Assembly: GCA_963930775.1 (NCBI GenBank) | Contig: OZ005690.1 | Span: forward strand, 11,496,411-11,560,410 | Direction: 5' to 3' | DNA length: 64,000 bases | Source: Cliona cf. orientalis | Taxonomy: Eukaryota; Porifera; Demospongiae; Clionaida; Clionaidae | Part shown: in pieces, positions 22,668 through 34,835 of the stretch | Layout of the letters: each line of letters begins with the position of its first letter | Position numbering within the stretch: the stretch's first letter is position 1 | Notes under the pieces: generated by a model | Seen by the model: only the letters and a program-made list of their open reading frames with translations | Databases searched by the model: none | Told to the model about the DNA's origin: nothing | Translations under genes and position numbers: made by a program

Positions 22668-22880
22668 CCGTATAGCCGGAAAACTTGGCGGGGAATTAAA
22701 TTTGGCGGTCTATATTACAGCTGCCAAATTAAAATCCGCCAAATTTCCTACTCGCATATAATACATATGGCGATCCCGTACCAAACCGCCAAATTTAAAT
22801 CCGCAAATTATTATTGTTCAAATAGTGATTTTGGGCTCAACTGTCAAATTTAATTCCAACCAATATTTTTGGCTATACAG
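22668..22880. mobile_element. Tc1/mariner-type miniature element (CCGTATAGCC ends)
   Basis: Ends CCGTATAGCCGGAAAA and, inverted, CTGTATAGCCAAAAAT, with flanking TA on both sides (22666-22667 and 22881-22882). The interior has several inverted gccaaatttaa motifs. 213 bp. Confidence 0.75.
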
Positions 22881-22889
22881 TATTAATAT

Positions 22890-23540
22890 TATTTATCATC
22901 AGAGAATGATTAGAAAAGGAGCAGGGGTCTGGAGGGGCTCATTACTTTGTTGATTGTCATAGACTAAACTTCCCTTTTCTCATAGCTGGTCACATAGTAT
23001 TATTATCATTAATTTTATCAAAGGGGTGTTTCCAGAGGGGCTGATTTATTGGTCTTAGTATTTTCATGTAACTTAGATCTTCTCTATCTTGTAGTGATAT
23101 TGATTGAGAAATCCAAGACATGAATTCTCTGAACACTGTTTAGTTGCACTATCTAAGACAAAATTTAATAATATTATTATTATTAGAGAATAATAATTTT
23201 TAATTTGATGTTGTCTGTGTTTTTCTCTTGCTTGTTGTATTATAATAATATATTATTATAAATACTCTAATTTTATGGTCATGGATCATGCAATTAATGA
23301 GTGCATAATTGCCATAATACTATAATAATATAGTAACAGTTAATTTTTATTCTTATGTAACTATGCATGCATGGGATGTTAGATAATGACCTTCAACTGC
23401 CCCTATAATAATTATAGGTGTGCCATGCACTTTACAATTATTAATGATTGTAATTTTCTTGTGTATAGTATTATCACAGTCGATGTACCTTGCTTTTAAC
23501 TCAAAATGAAATTCATAATAAACTTTAATTTTACATGTTA
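22890..23540. other. AT-rich spacer, no gene recognised
   Basis: Short (ataat)n palindromes; no supported exon. Confidence 0.45.
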
Positions 23541-23541
23541 T

Positions 23542-23678
23542 AGATAAACTACACACTACTGAGGTTATCACACATACACGAGGTGGTTGTGTAAATAGAC
23601 ACCGAGGCGGAGCCGAGGTGTCTATTTGCATAACCACCGAGTGTATGTGTGATAACCTCAGTAGTGTGTAGTTTGTCT
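23542..23678. repeat. long near-perfect hairpin
   Basis: Arms of about 62 bp (agataaactacacactactg through aatagacacc and its inverse) around a ~12-base centre, cgaggcggagcc. Only about six positions differ between arms. This is a foldback miniature element or its core; a related fragment lies at 23790-23825. Confidence 0.85.
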
Positions 23679-23872
23679 GGCTTGTACTACAGCTGTAGTT
23701 TAACTACCATCTATTGCTGACTAAGCATAGTATAACTGCCCTAATTGGCAGTTAGACTACACCTTGGTGGTCTATGTTAGATAAACTCTAGGCGGTGCCT
23801 TTGATGCACCCACACACTGTAGTACAAGAAATTAATATACTATACAGTAAATTAAATTATTACTGTGCATAG

Positions 23873-24403
23873 TCAGTCAATTAATATTAGAACCACTAGT
23901 AACATTAGGTAAGACAGGCTTTCTCTGGTGTTTGTAGCATTTACTTGTATATTAATTTTATTTCTCCTCCTAACCATCCTATGTGAATAAAACAAGTGTG
24001 TCTTGTTCATGGCACACAATATGTGCCTGAACCTTGATACCCACACAAATGTTTGCTCGCCAGCTTGAGTGTTAAAGTATCTATTCTCTTGCTTGATTTT
24101 GTCTGGTGAAAATCTTCTTTGACAATCTTGACTAACATGATTCGATAGATGAAATTTGTCTATAATTTTGTCGACATTCTCCCATAGCTTATCTAGTGGT
24201 GGTGGTAACGGGAGTGGCGATTTGGTGATTCTTAATCTACACAGATTACACATGTTGTCATAGGCTAGCACTACTCTTGGGAGAACTGAATCTTTGGCTT
24301 CCCTATATATTGCTAACAGCCAGTTGATGATGATGAGGAATACCTGGCATGGTGACTCTGACCTACAATCATATTGTGCATGCATAATAATAATTATTAT
24401 CAT
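23873..24403 (-). pseudogene. KDZ-type transposase C-terminal remnant
   Basis: Minus-strand frame of 176 codons. The conserved part is LAYDNMCNLCRLR, KFHLSNHVSQDCQ and NTQAGEQTFVWVSRFRHILC, then SHRMVRRRN. It resembles the last part of Kyakuja-Dileera-Zisupton transposases, with a YDN Asp, an FHxxxH block and an E in AGEQ. A splice acceptor-like tgtag lies just 5' of the conserved start (about 24361). No upstream catalytic exons were recognised within the window, so it is annotated as a remnant. Confidence 0.6.
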
Positions 24404-24544
24404 AATTAGCTCAGTATATGCTAATAAAATTATAGCATGCTCCGGATCCTCTAAGTCTATTAATTAATAAGCTATTAAGCATAATTATTATACAATGATT
24501 ATTGTAGGAATCATAATAATAATATGCCGCACAATAAATTAAAT

Positions 24545-24770
24545 TATTATGGGCTGACTCACTTGTGTGTACATTTGTTGGTAGTTGCCTAGCAACCAAA
24601 GTATTTATAGGCAATTTGCCAGCTATTGGAAGGGGTTAGGTCATTATAAAGTAGGCCAATGATGAATAGAGGTCAATTACCAACAAAATAGTTATCTGAC
24701 AGTAATTGGAGTGCATTTGACCATGCATGCATCTCATGCATCCCAATTACTGTCAGATAACTATTATGTA
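24545..24770. repeat. interspersed repeat with terminal hairpin, copy 1
   Basis: Shares a ~220-bp block with 31045-31275 (ttgcctagcaaccaaagt, taggcaatttgcc, aagtaggccaatgatga). The block ends in a hairpin, tagttatctgacagtaattg (24689) with its inverse (to 24763). Confidence 0.8.
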
Positions 24771-25530
24771 TTGCTCACTTAGATAGCAAAATAGTCCACG
24801 GAATATATAACTGGTTATGATAACACCATGCATGGGCTTACTATAATATAATACTATTATTACAGCAGATTCATAAATTGAAAAGTAGCCGGGACAAAAA
24901 CCATGTAATTAAGGCTTAATCATCTGCAACTGTATAGGAACAGTTTGCAGTACACTGTTAAAAGTGGGGTGTATTATATGCACACCTTTTGGGGAGATCT
25001 ACCTACCATTATGCTAGAGGTCCTTGCAGAGAGTAGCACAACACCCTAGGAGGTTTGTTTAACACCCCAGTAAATCCTGTTTAACACCCATAATATTCTG
25101 CTTAACACCCCAAAAAGTGTTATGTTTCACCCTACTAGGAGTACATTCTTACTGTTAGGTACAACCATGCAATCATCTTGTTTGGCTGAAAGTACATTGT
25201 AAGTCAAAATTTTAATAATGATTCAGAAATCAAAAAGAGTGCAAAAAGTACAGTAATAGCATGATAGGATAAATAAACTAAAAACTGTAAGTATGATAAG
25301 AGCAACATGTGGAAAGTGAATGTATCACAGTATAGCAGCATGTTAAAAAATGTAAGCCTGAGAATGTGATATTGGTCAAACAGCTGAAAGATTTTTGGTG
25401 AGTTTTGCAAGGCATGACAGTGACACCTGGTCATCAATGACCCTAAACAGAGACTTCTGAATAAACTAAAAAATTCCAGTAAGGCTTTCGGAGTAAACCA
25501 TATCAAAAAAAAAAATAACAACAAAACAGG
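24771..25530. other. no gene recognised; short ttaacacccc repeats
   Basis: At 25050-25120 four spaced copies of tttaacacccc/acaccc occur at roughly 30-base steps. The rest is AT-rich with no supported exon. Confidence 0.5.
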
Positions 25531-25858
25531 TACAATGGTGCAAGTTTCAAAGAAAAATATTGATCACAAGTGAAGTTATGACCATTTTTATACAATCGGG
25601 TAGATAGAGTCGTTTTGGGAAATAGGCGTTTTTTTAATTAAATTTTGTATGAAGTTGCATATATCGGAGGTATTAATTGCGCCCATAGCTATATTTTATT
25701 TCATACAAGTGTATGAACACAGTATATAAAAAAAAGCCAAAACCTTCAATTTTTGAGAATAAAAAACCAAAAATTGAAGGAAAACTGATTTTTCACATTT
25801 TGGCCATTATTAGAAAATGAATTTATGCTGAACGGTCCCTTTTCCTAGAGCAGGTCAC
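25531..25858. repeat. truncated copy of the gacctgctctgagaaaag element
   Basis: Matches 33289-33665 and 61788-62209 in the interior (atggtgcaagtttca, aaatattgatcacaag, ttatgaccattttta) and at the right end (cggtcccttttcctagagc). The left end is missing. Confidence 0.7.
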
Positions 25859-26006
25859 ATATATCCACTAAAAAAGATGGCAGACAAGGTGTAAGTGGCT
25901 TTTAGTCCCGTTTGGCACCCCATTGGGCATAAAACCTCAAGAGTTGGTTAATAATTATTATGTGTGACCTCCTAATAGTAGTGAAGTATGGTTTTATGTG
26001 CTTCAG

Positions 26007-26716
26007 GAGAACAAGCATTCTTGAAAACTCTTACTGGTGATTTTATGAGCGGTAAGGATTATACAATAGCTATTATGCGGAAATTAACCACATTCAAAAT
26101 TTAATTAGGAGTGAATAAAGGCAGTGATAAACCCAATCAATCTGTTGCTAAGGAGCCTAAAGGTATTACGGTAACAATAATAGAAATCTATAATAGCTAT
26201 AGCACACTGGATCCATACATAGGGCATAATAAGCACTTACTATTTTCAATTTTAGTGACTAAGCCAAAAGCTCGGCAAATGAAGTCTAAGAAGCCTATCA
26301 AAGGTACTATTATTGCTTAATATGTCATTTATGAGTATTAATTTTAGTGCTCATAATACTATAAGCAGTATGCATTATTGTCACATTGCATGTAATTGTA
26401 AATTTGCCAGAGTAGCTCTCATATTCAAGCCATAACTGCAATATTATTATAGGAAAGAAGAAACGGCAAGCCACAGCTTCAAAAAAACAAAGTAAGTTAA
26501 TAATAATCAATGTATAATCAGAATCATGATAATTTTCATTATGCAGAGAAGACGGTTTGTCCTAGCTGCTCTGTGATCTGTGGATCAAAGAAAGATGCTG
26601 GGGAGGAGTGGATAATGTGTGATTATGAAGGGTGTAGCAAGTGGTGGCACACTAAGTGTGCAAACGTAGAAATCCCTCCAACTGATGAAGAATGGATGTG
26701 TCCAGACCATTCATGA
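26007..26716 (+). CDS. 3' exons of a PHD-finger protein gene (partial)
   Basis: Five exons with GT-AG borders, all in the same phase: 26007-26051, 26109-26162, 26256-26303, 26453-26491 and 26547-26716. They encode a short hydrophobic helix (EQAFLKTLTGDF), a Lys-rich linker (KPKARQMKSKKPIK, GKKKRQATASKKQ) and a C-terminal PHD-type zinc finger: CPSC, then WIMCDYEGCSKWWHTKC, then WMCPDH, with Cys/His spacing as in Cys4-His-Cys3. The stop follows the finger directly. PHD fingers bind histone H3 tails, and some transposases carry one at the C-terminus. I cannot find the 5' part of the gene, so host gene or element tail remains open. Confidence 0.65.
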
Positions 26717-26719
26717 TCC

Positions 26720-28990
26720 AACTGTGCCTTAGTATAATATATACACACTAACAGATAAAGAAAAATTGATTAATTTTAAAATTATGATTAATTATGACAA
26801 TTGTTGAAAATTGTTGGATATTATAAGCTTTAATTTAGTATTATTGAGTTCATATTAAGCTATAATTAAATAAACGTGCATGGTCTTGAGGTTAATTATT
26901 ATTGTACTTGAGATTATGCCATTAGGAATGTGGCTTACACTACCAGACTCGTTCAATTACCTACAAGGGAGCCTAAAACTATAGTCAGCTATAATACATG
27001 AACTAGGTGTCCGTATCACAGACAGAGAAATAATATTCTTACTATATCAACGTTATATCTCATTCTTGCATAATTATGTATTACCTTATACAGATCATGC
27101 ACGTGCACTCAACAAAACTCCAACATCATGTCACTACAGATATGTGGGGGGAAGCTTCTCCATCAAAACTTCCAGCTTCCCCCTCCTCCCACCCAAACAG
27201 GAAGAAAGAATGAAAGAATAAAGGAAAAGGAGAGGTATCACAAGAGTGTAGATAATGGGGGGGAGGGGGAGGAACTATATACAATCAAGGGCGTATAAGC
27301 CCTTGGTAATACCATTTTTGCAAATAAGGACGTCGACGAGCCACCTTATTATTTAATTTATTTATAATACCACCTGCTAGGGTGGCAATCTAATAATAAG
27401 TAGGAGTGGTTACAAAATTGGGCGTGGTAACCCACCCATGGATCATGCATGTAGTAATCCCTTAGTTTATAGCTAATTAAGAGTATAATCACGTAATACC
27501 TCCAAGTCAGTGACATCCCAAAACACATCTGAATTGACATGAATGATTAATGGGGGGAGGGCCGGGGGATACAGTGTGTGAAATTTTTCACGTCCACATC
27601 TCCCGCAAACAAAATGAAACCCTGCATATCTTTCCTGGTAACTATCCATAATTCTACATAATAATTATAAGCCACATGACAACCCACAGCTACTCAGTCA
27701 ACCATTATTAGCCTCAATAGTTATCTCTAGCCTAGATTGTAGGTAGGGGTAGGCCGGCGTATAATTTTAAACATTTGAGAATTATACTAGCATATCATAG
27801 GCATCAAATGGCTTATCCTATATAGAGCACGCAATTGCAAGTAGCTGTTCCAATTGATATTTGTCACAATGCCTGAACTACACTTCTGAAGCATTATTAG
27901 GGATATTTTGGGAATCTAATATTCTGCACCAAAGCTTATTAAGCCTATATAATTTATGCCTTCATTACCCAGTGCGCATAAGCATTTTCATTGGATCAGA
28001 TAGTCATTAGCAGCGTGCAAAATGCTGAATTCAGTCGACCACTCTTTCTCCACAATATAGCTCAAAGTCCAGCGAACACTTATTAACTGTACCAGAAATT
28101 TATTGGCTGCATGCATACTTGAACAGCTAGCCTAGTAATCAGATGATTTTCCGACCTCTTATACTCTACGAAAGTAGCTCAAAGGCTGAGACTAATTACA
28201 TGTAATCTTCCAGCTTGCAATTGCTGCCAGTGCTTTTCTGAATTTGAAATTAATTATAGTGAAAGCACACCCATGCAATTTGGTTAGTATAGTAACAGTA
28301 TGTGGGTGCTATTATGTAATAATAATAATAATATTATGCTATGTTGACTGAATCAGATGATTACCTGATTTAAACTAGAGTTCTCTCGAGCACAAAACCC
28401 TCGGCGCGTTGCATGGCATTAGCTATATGCTTCAACAGTTGCATGCAGAAAAGGGGGTAGCTAAAGGACTGGGGCCGGGGTGAGATAGGGATGAGGCTAA
28501 TGTTATAGCTACTTGCACAGCAGTGTTATTCAAGGTTCAACGGCTCATAGCAGCAACAACCCTAGTGTGTTGCATCAAACTCCACGCTGTGGTGTCGACA
28601 TCAACTCAACTTCTGTCACTGTAGCCTAACCTTCAATTCTTGGGGACTTAGGTATAATATAGCTACATCTTAACTTGAAGGACTATGATGCAAAGCATGC
28701 GCATTGGCACAAGACTGAAGTACAGTGAGCAATATTGCACGTCCAATATTATTGCAACTCACTTGGGTTCAAGCACTGTTACAGTAATGCCATGCATGCA
28801 TACAAGCCAGAGGTACCACAAGAATACAGGCAGCTAAGCGTTGAAAAGAGGCCACTGTCATCCCACGATCGTCAAGTGGACTGAGCGGCGATGATGTAAC
28901 CGCGCATGCGCTGAGGGTTAATTGACGTACATACCGTATATAGCGCGCAACCTATTTATACGTTATTGCTAGCTCGGGCAAAGTCAAGAA
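26720..28990. other. intergenic, no gene recognised
   Basis: AT-rich with a purine-rich stretch (27205-27275, including gggggggagggggagg) and a short palindrome aagggcgtataagccctt at 27287. No open frame with family signature. Confidence 0.5.
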
Positions 28991-29006
28991 GCTTAGAATC
29001 GGCAAA

Positions 29007-29114
29007 TGCCACCAGAACTGGAGAACGAAGCGTTTTCAGCGAAATCCACACAATACATGCGTTTGAAATGCCATAAAGAATCATATAACACCGTCCTTGA
29101 AGCTCGCAAACGAG
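29007..29114 (+). CDS. possible first coding exon, 36 aa
   Basis: ATG at 29007 in a CpG-containing stretch opens 36 codons (MPPELENEAFSAKSTQYMRL, then KCHKESYNTVLEARKR) ending exactly at a donor-like cgag|gtatgt. No acceptor exon that continues it could be chosen; an inverted-end element begins 31 bp downstream. Unrecognised product. Confidence 0.3.
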
Positions 29115-29284
29115 GTATGTAGCAGTTAGCGAGTTTACAGACAGACCAAGGGCTTATCGACCGCCGAAGGCGGGAGAGGGCATGTAACTACGTGACCTAT
29201 CAAAATTCAAACCGTGTCTATATTGGGCTATTCCAGTTAATAAAGATACACCCCCATGGAAGAACACTATCACGTTTCCCCCCA

Positions 29285-29640
29285 TGACAATAATTAAAAC
29301 CACCTAAACACCCTCAAGACTAATTTATGGGCACACTTACCCTGATGACAATTTAATTGAAGCCACTTCACCCCTCAAGACGTCATTATGAATACACTGG
29401 GTACCCTCCGGACTAATTATGGGTATATATTATACATTTACCCTTATGACAACTTAATTAAAGCCACTTCCCCCCCCCCCCCCCCCCCCCAAGACGTCAT
29501 AATGACTACACTGGGTACCCTCTGGACTAATTATGGGTACATTAATTGTACCCTGATGACAACTTATAATTAATTGAACCCCCAAGACGTCATAATGAAT
29601 ACACTGGATACCTTCCGGACTAATTATAATAATATTAATA
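29285..29640. repeat. ~110-bp tandem repeat with poly-C tract
   Basis: Three to four copies of a unit containing aagacgtcataatgaatacac, tgggtaccctccggactaat and gatgacaatttaatt. One copy has a run of about 19 C at 29471-29490. Confidence 0.85.
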
Positions 29641-29649
29641 TACTTCCTT

Positions 29650-30090
29650 CACAGGTGAAATTAGCAATGATGGCTATTATTTTATTCCATAATAATATGA
29701 TTATTATCTCAAGCATTTTTGAATTGACATTACAGTGTCCATAGGGCACTGAGAGGTAGTGTCGATAGGGAGCTGCTAAATGGATGATGTCTGGGGTATT
29801 ACCCTTTAATTAGCAGAAACAATAAGGTAATTGATACTGTGCTTGAAGGGAACCACTGCAAAAACGGTAGGGGATTACTATTGAAGAATTGAATGTGTCC
29901 GTGGCACAGCCAAGAGAATTAATGCATTAAGTATATTACAATAATATAGAACAGCATGACTGGTGGATTGTAAGCTATACAAGACCTTAATTGGGGTGCA
30001 CAAGATGCATGATCGAATACACCCCAGGTAAGGTCTTGCATACAACGTACTAGTTAAGTTTCTCATGACTCCTCTCATCATTGGCCTACC
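29650..30090. other. no gene recognised; short hairpin
   Basis: An imperfect hairpin (aagaccttaattggggtgca with an inverse near 30018-30035) is the only structure noted. Confidence 0.4.
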
Positions 30091-30222
30091 CAGTGGCAGA
30101 GGATGACGGGGGGAGAGACGCAGTGGATGTGTCACATGTCTACCACAATAGGGATCTATTAAAGGACTATCATGCAAGGGGGGCACATGCCCCTGATGCC
30201 CCCCCTGGTTCCGCCACCTATG
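30091..30222. mobile_element. miniature hAT-like element
   Basis: Left end CAGTGGCAGAGGATGACGGG; the right end inverted is CATAGGTGGCGGAACCAGGG. ctacc lies on both sides (30086-30090 and 30223-30227). 132 bp with complementary G and C runs. Confidence 0.6.
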
Positions 30223-30812
30223 CTACCCTATGATCACCAATACCCCTCTGGTATCCAGTAATTTGCCTATAAGAACTTCTGTTGCTAGGCGATGGTCAAC
30301 TACGTACTGTGTACTGTATAGTCCATAATAATAATAACTATTATTATGGAGATTGTATGTGGTATTATGTATCTAAGTGGGTATGTGGTGTTATGTTACT
30401 TGTCAATGAGTGTGTGAGGGGATACAATAAGTTATAGTTATATGGCAGGCAGGCCAATACAAGACAATGGCTGCCATATAACTGACCTTGACATAGGAAT
30501 TTAATTAGTACCTATTAATTCTTTTATATTGAGCACAGTGTCACTGTGTACACTAACATGAACCTGTTTGAGACTCTAATCTCTGTATTGGAGAATATTC
30601 TGCCACTATTTACCTTGGCAATTATGTGTTTGAGCTGTATGATATTAGGGTATTAATTTGATGTGATTATTAGGCTAGGTATGTATTATGGATTATGAGG
30701 GTATATATGAGTATGTGTGATGTGATTGATAATACTCAATTGCGATTGAGGTGATTAGGGTACATTGTATTATTATTATATTGATCAATGATGGAATGGG
30801 TATGTGTATGAG

Positions 30813-30980
30813 CAGTGTTCCCCCCAGGAAATTTTCTTAAGTAGGTAAAATACTGATGTTCGTGTTTTCTTGGTGAGGTATTACAATAGTCTGTAATACA
30901 GTGCTCCGAAACTTTAACTCGGTATTCTGGAATCTAAACGCGGTATTTACCTCGATTACCTAGTTTTAGGGGGAACACTG
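30813..30980. mobile_element. miniature hAT element with 8-bp duplication
   Basis: Ends CAGTGTTCCCCCCAG and, inverted, CAGTGTTCCCCCTAA. Exact 8-bp direct repeats tgtatgag flank it (30805-30812 and 30981-30988), as expected for hAT. 168 bp, non-coding. Confidence 0.88.
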
Positions 30981-31044
30981 TGTATGAGTCAATGAAGTGA
31001 TAGTTTAATTGGGTATGTTTATGAATAGTTTGGAGGTATTAGAG

Positions 31045-31275
31045 TGTATGGATATTTGTTGATAGTTGCTTAGCAACCAAAGTTTTTATAGGCAATTTGC
31101 CGGCTATGGGAAGGGGTTGAATCATCATAAAGTAGGCCAATGATGAACAGAGGTCAACTACCAATAAAATAGTTATCTGCCAGTAATTGGGGTGCATGAG
31201 ATGCATTCTGCCAGTAATTGTGGTACATCCGACCATGCATCTCATGCACCCCAATTACTGGCAGATAACTATTAT
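31045..31275. repeat. interspersed repeat with terminal hairpin, copy 2
   Basis: Second copy of the block at 24545-24770. The hairpin here (31170-31271) contains an extra internal duplication of ctgccagtaattg.ggt.cat. Confidence 0.8.
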
Positions 31276-32230
31276 ATGTATACTAGTTAATTATTTGAGA
31301 GTGTGATGTGATTAGGGTATGATATGATAATATTATGTATGTGTGAAGTGATTAGGGTATGTATGAGTTGTTTTTAAGTGCTATGTGATTAGGGTATGTG
31401 TGATGTGATTAGGGTATTACAATAGAGTGTGACCTTTGAAGCTCTGAGTTTGAGAGTGAATGCTGTCTGAGTACATTGTATGTCATATAAATTTGGGGAA
31501 TGTGTTTAAGAGTATGATGAGATTGGAGCATATAATAGGTTACCAGTGAGCTTTGCAAACTCAAAGCAGTAACTTTTATGCAGCAGTGGACAGGTGTGTA
31601 CATAGTGACATTCACACTTTCCTTATAAGGAAGGTGTTAACCCAAACAGACTAATTATGTGCACCGCTAGGGCTGCATCACTCCATCTGTGGTGAAGACC
31701 ACCCTGAGCTTCACATACACAATCACTAACTCCATTGCACACACTGCATGATCCTGAATTGAGCTGGAGCCTCAGGAAAGTATAGATCAAGTACTGCTGT
31801 TGGCCAGCTTCATTCACCACGTACCCCTTCCCTCTCTTTGTGGATACTTTAGTAGTACACCAGCCAGACCCTCTAGCTCCTCCTTGTTTATTTTCTATTA
31901 CTGGGGGGGTATGAGTCCTCAGCCATATATAATTCCTGATAGCTCTATCTTACTAGCATACCAACAGTGCCATTCTCCCTGTGATATACTAGTGGAGATA
32001 ATAGAATGTTATTGTGAATATGGCCTATTAGTATATGCTATTTACCTAAACTTACATACTGGTATTCTGAAGGGGAAGCCTGGCTCGTTTCTAAGGGGTC
32101 AGAGTTGCATACAGAGGAGGGGGGCACTGGTTTATACATGAGTAATGATCACTATACTTTCTTGCTGTTGCTAACACCTGTCCTCGAGTTTATTATAGCT
32201 AGTTCACACTTGCAATTGTATGAAACATAT
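31276..32230. other. degenerate gtgattagggtatg repeats, then no gene
   Basis: From 31300 to 31420 the motif tgtgattagggtat recurs four times or more; related motifs occur at 30660-30790. The rest (31430-32230) has no supported coding exon. Confidence 0.5.
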
Positions 32231-32449
32231 CAGTGGCGTGTCCGAGGGGGGGCTCCGGGTGCTCGAGCACCCCCCTCAGCTCTGGCACAACAACCAGATC
32301 AGTAGCTCAGTGGCAACTCTTTATGCTGATAATCAACAACTGGTAGCCAGAACCAACAATGAACTTAAAATTCGCTTTGTAAGCAACGTTTTGGGCGCCG
32401 TGGCCTAAAATTTAGCACCTCCCTCCTTCAAATTCTGGACACGCCACTG
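32231..32449. mobile_element. miniature hAT-like element with 5-bp duplication
   Basis: Perfect 13-bp inverted ends CAGTGGCGTGTCC / GGACACGCCACTG, flanked by catat on each side (32226-32230 and 32450-32454). 219 bp, non-coding. Confidence 0.88.
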
Positions 32450-33288
32450 CATATTTAGCTGTCACAACAAAGATAGCTAATTATAATATTATTATAATAA
32501 ACAGTACCTCACTATTCACCTCTCGACAAGTGGCATAATATTAGGTAAATTTTAAAAAATCTTCTGGAGTTTTTGAGCTCAACAAGTAGCATCTCTAAAA
32601 CATTACAATACAGAAACTAGAGAAATATGGCAAGGCTCAACTGCTATAGTTATGCACATGTATGTGTATACGCACACCATGCGCATACAGAGTCATAACC
32701 CCTAGAAAAAATCATAATATTATGCAAATAAACATGATTGACATAGCTAGTCCATGACAAACAGAATGAGCACTGGCCCAAGTAAGCCCTATGACAATAC
32801 TTGAGCACATACTTATCATTAATTATTATGGTAATGGGGAGAGTTTGTTTGAAGGATAGCTTGGATTAAATTAATACCATATAGGTGAAAATATTGGCAG
32901 TCACATAAGTTAGGCAATTTGGGTCCCAATGGCGCATTTCACACTATTCAGCACTTTAAATTGATTTTAAATTGGCAGTTATGGTATGGTATCGCTATAA
33001 TATTATTATCTTATACTCTCTTGTTATTATGTGTACATATATTACATGCATGCAGATCAGAATTTAATTTAGAGGCATACCATCAACCCACCCAATTTTA
33101 TTCCCTGCCAAATTTTCCAGCTCTACGGTATTACGTAATTCTCCATAGGGATAATTATTAGCTAAGTCGACAATAATATAAATTATGTCCCTAGGGGGTC
33201 GATCTATATCTTTAGGGATAAATTATAAAACCAAAATCATGATGTAAATTAAAGCTAGGCTGTGTATCAGTATGTATCCAAATAATTG
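32450..33288. other. intergenic, no gene recognised
   Basis: AT-rich; no repeats with clear ends and no supported exon. Confidence 0.45.
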
Positions 33289-33665
33289 TGAACCGCTCTG
33301 AGAAAAGGGACCACTCGGGATAAAATTTCATTTTTTTTACTTTACCAGAAACTATAGGATTTTGGCTTCATATACATATTGATATGCTATGTTTATATAG
33401 TTGCAAATGTAAACTATCGTTAAGGGCGCAAACAATTTCTCGGACACATACAATTTAATACAAAATTTAATTAAATATACGCATTTTCCGAAAATCGAAT
33501 ATTATATCTATCTGTGTGTATAAAAATGGTCATGATTCCACTTGTGATCAATATAAATTTTTATGAAACTTGCACCATTGGATTCAGCACACACAGATCA
33601 ATCCTTGCTAAAAACTCATTTTTTATGAAATATCCCGAGTGGTGCCTTTTCTCAGAGCAGGTCAC
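33289..33665. mobile_element. palindromic-ended element (gtgacctgctctgagaaaag family)
   Basis: Left end gtgaaccgctctgagaaaag and right end inverted gtgacctgctctgagaaaag, both followed by a form of ggcaccactcgggata. Same family as 61788-62209 and 25531-25858. Non-coding. Confidence 0.8.
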
Positions 33666-34068
33666 GATTAGTCTGAACGGGTAGCTATATCTGACCCCTT
33701 TTGTTTATCCTATATTTATCCTGGTATGCACAGACATACTCTAGAGCTAGGATATATGTGATAGTGTGGTTCAATACTTCTACAGTGGAGTAGAATTCTC
33801 TGTATATTCCGAATTGGGACAGCTTAATAAGGTGTCCTGATCAAAAGTGTTCTCATTTCTGGGGTGGCACCTTTCTAGCTATACGTTGCTGGAACCATGC
33901 ATGGTGTCCTGATTAAGGGAGGTTTCATCATTTCAGGGATGTCCTTATAGAGGGGTTCCATGCACTGTATACTATAATAATATAGCACTGTGATACCATG
34001 GTTGTGGGAGCATCTGAGATGTATATGTAATTTAAGGCTGATGAGTAAATTATTTGGTTATTATTATT

Positions 34069-34234
34069 CAGTGTTTCCCCCAGCATACCTGAATCAGGGT
34101 GGGCCACCCGGTTTGACTTTGGGCTAATTGGATAAACATCAAAGAAATGGGTGGAGTTTAAAGCCACAACTTAATTAAAACCCTATGAATATCATTAAGC
34201 ACCCGGTTTGGATTCTATTCTGGGGGAATCCCTG
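34069..34234. mobile_element. miniature hAT-like element
   Basis: Ends CAGTGTTTCCCCCAGCATA and, inverted, CAGGGATTCCCCCAGAATA. attatt lies on both sides, but the flanks are AT-simple so the duplication is only weak support. 166 bp. Confidence 0.65.
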
Positions 34235-34622
34235 ATTATTAATAATTAATTGTATGATTTGATTCTCCCTCACTTCTTTAAAATACCCATCTACCCATCA
34301 GACAAATTATTAATCTAATTTAAGATACCCATCAGACAAATTATTAAATGTTATTTTGAGCCCATAAGACAGAAATTAGATTCTCCAAATAAAAACCCCT
34401 GAAGACTAATTAGTGTTCTTCCATGGGGGTGTATCCTTATTAACTGGAATAGCCCATTTAGTAATTACCGCAAACCGGATATAAGCGCCCTACCGGCGCC
34501 GCATCTATGCGCACGCGCAGAATACCAGTCTGGCCCAGCCCAGTAATTGGTACCGCGGTCTGCGGTCTCTGATCTAGAGCCATATGGCTCTCTAGGACGT
34601 AGCTAGATCGAAATGCAGCACT

Positions 34623-34835
34623 CTAGAGGTGAAGCCTGAAGGCAGTAGCCACGATCTCACAGTCGTCTTCGTGGCCCGTCGTTGACATCGCACTACTCTG
34701 GAATGTACCGCTGATCTTAGCGAACGATCTCCTTCGTACATTGTCACTGAGGTGATGATCGCGCTCGAATTCGTTGATATTTCTTAACAACTCGTCCAGA
34801 GGCCACACGTAAAGGCGACGGAGTGGAAACTAAAG
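34623..34835 (-). CDS. possible coding exon, unrecognised
   Basis: Minus-strand frame whose start region reads WPLDELLRNINEFERDHHLS, then DNVRRRSFAKISGTF. Composition is protein-like and the block is GC-rich relative to its surroundings, but I recognise no family and see no clear splice partner. Confidence 0.25.

Noticed and set aside
25877-25888. Four-codon first exon (atggcagacaag then gtgtaag) for the PHD gene
   Set aside because: The phase does not fit the next exon at 26007.
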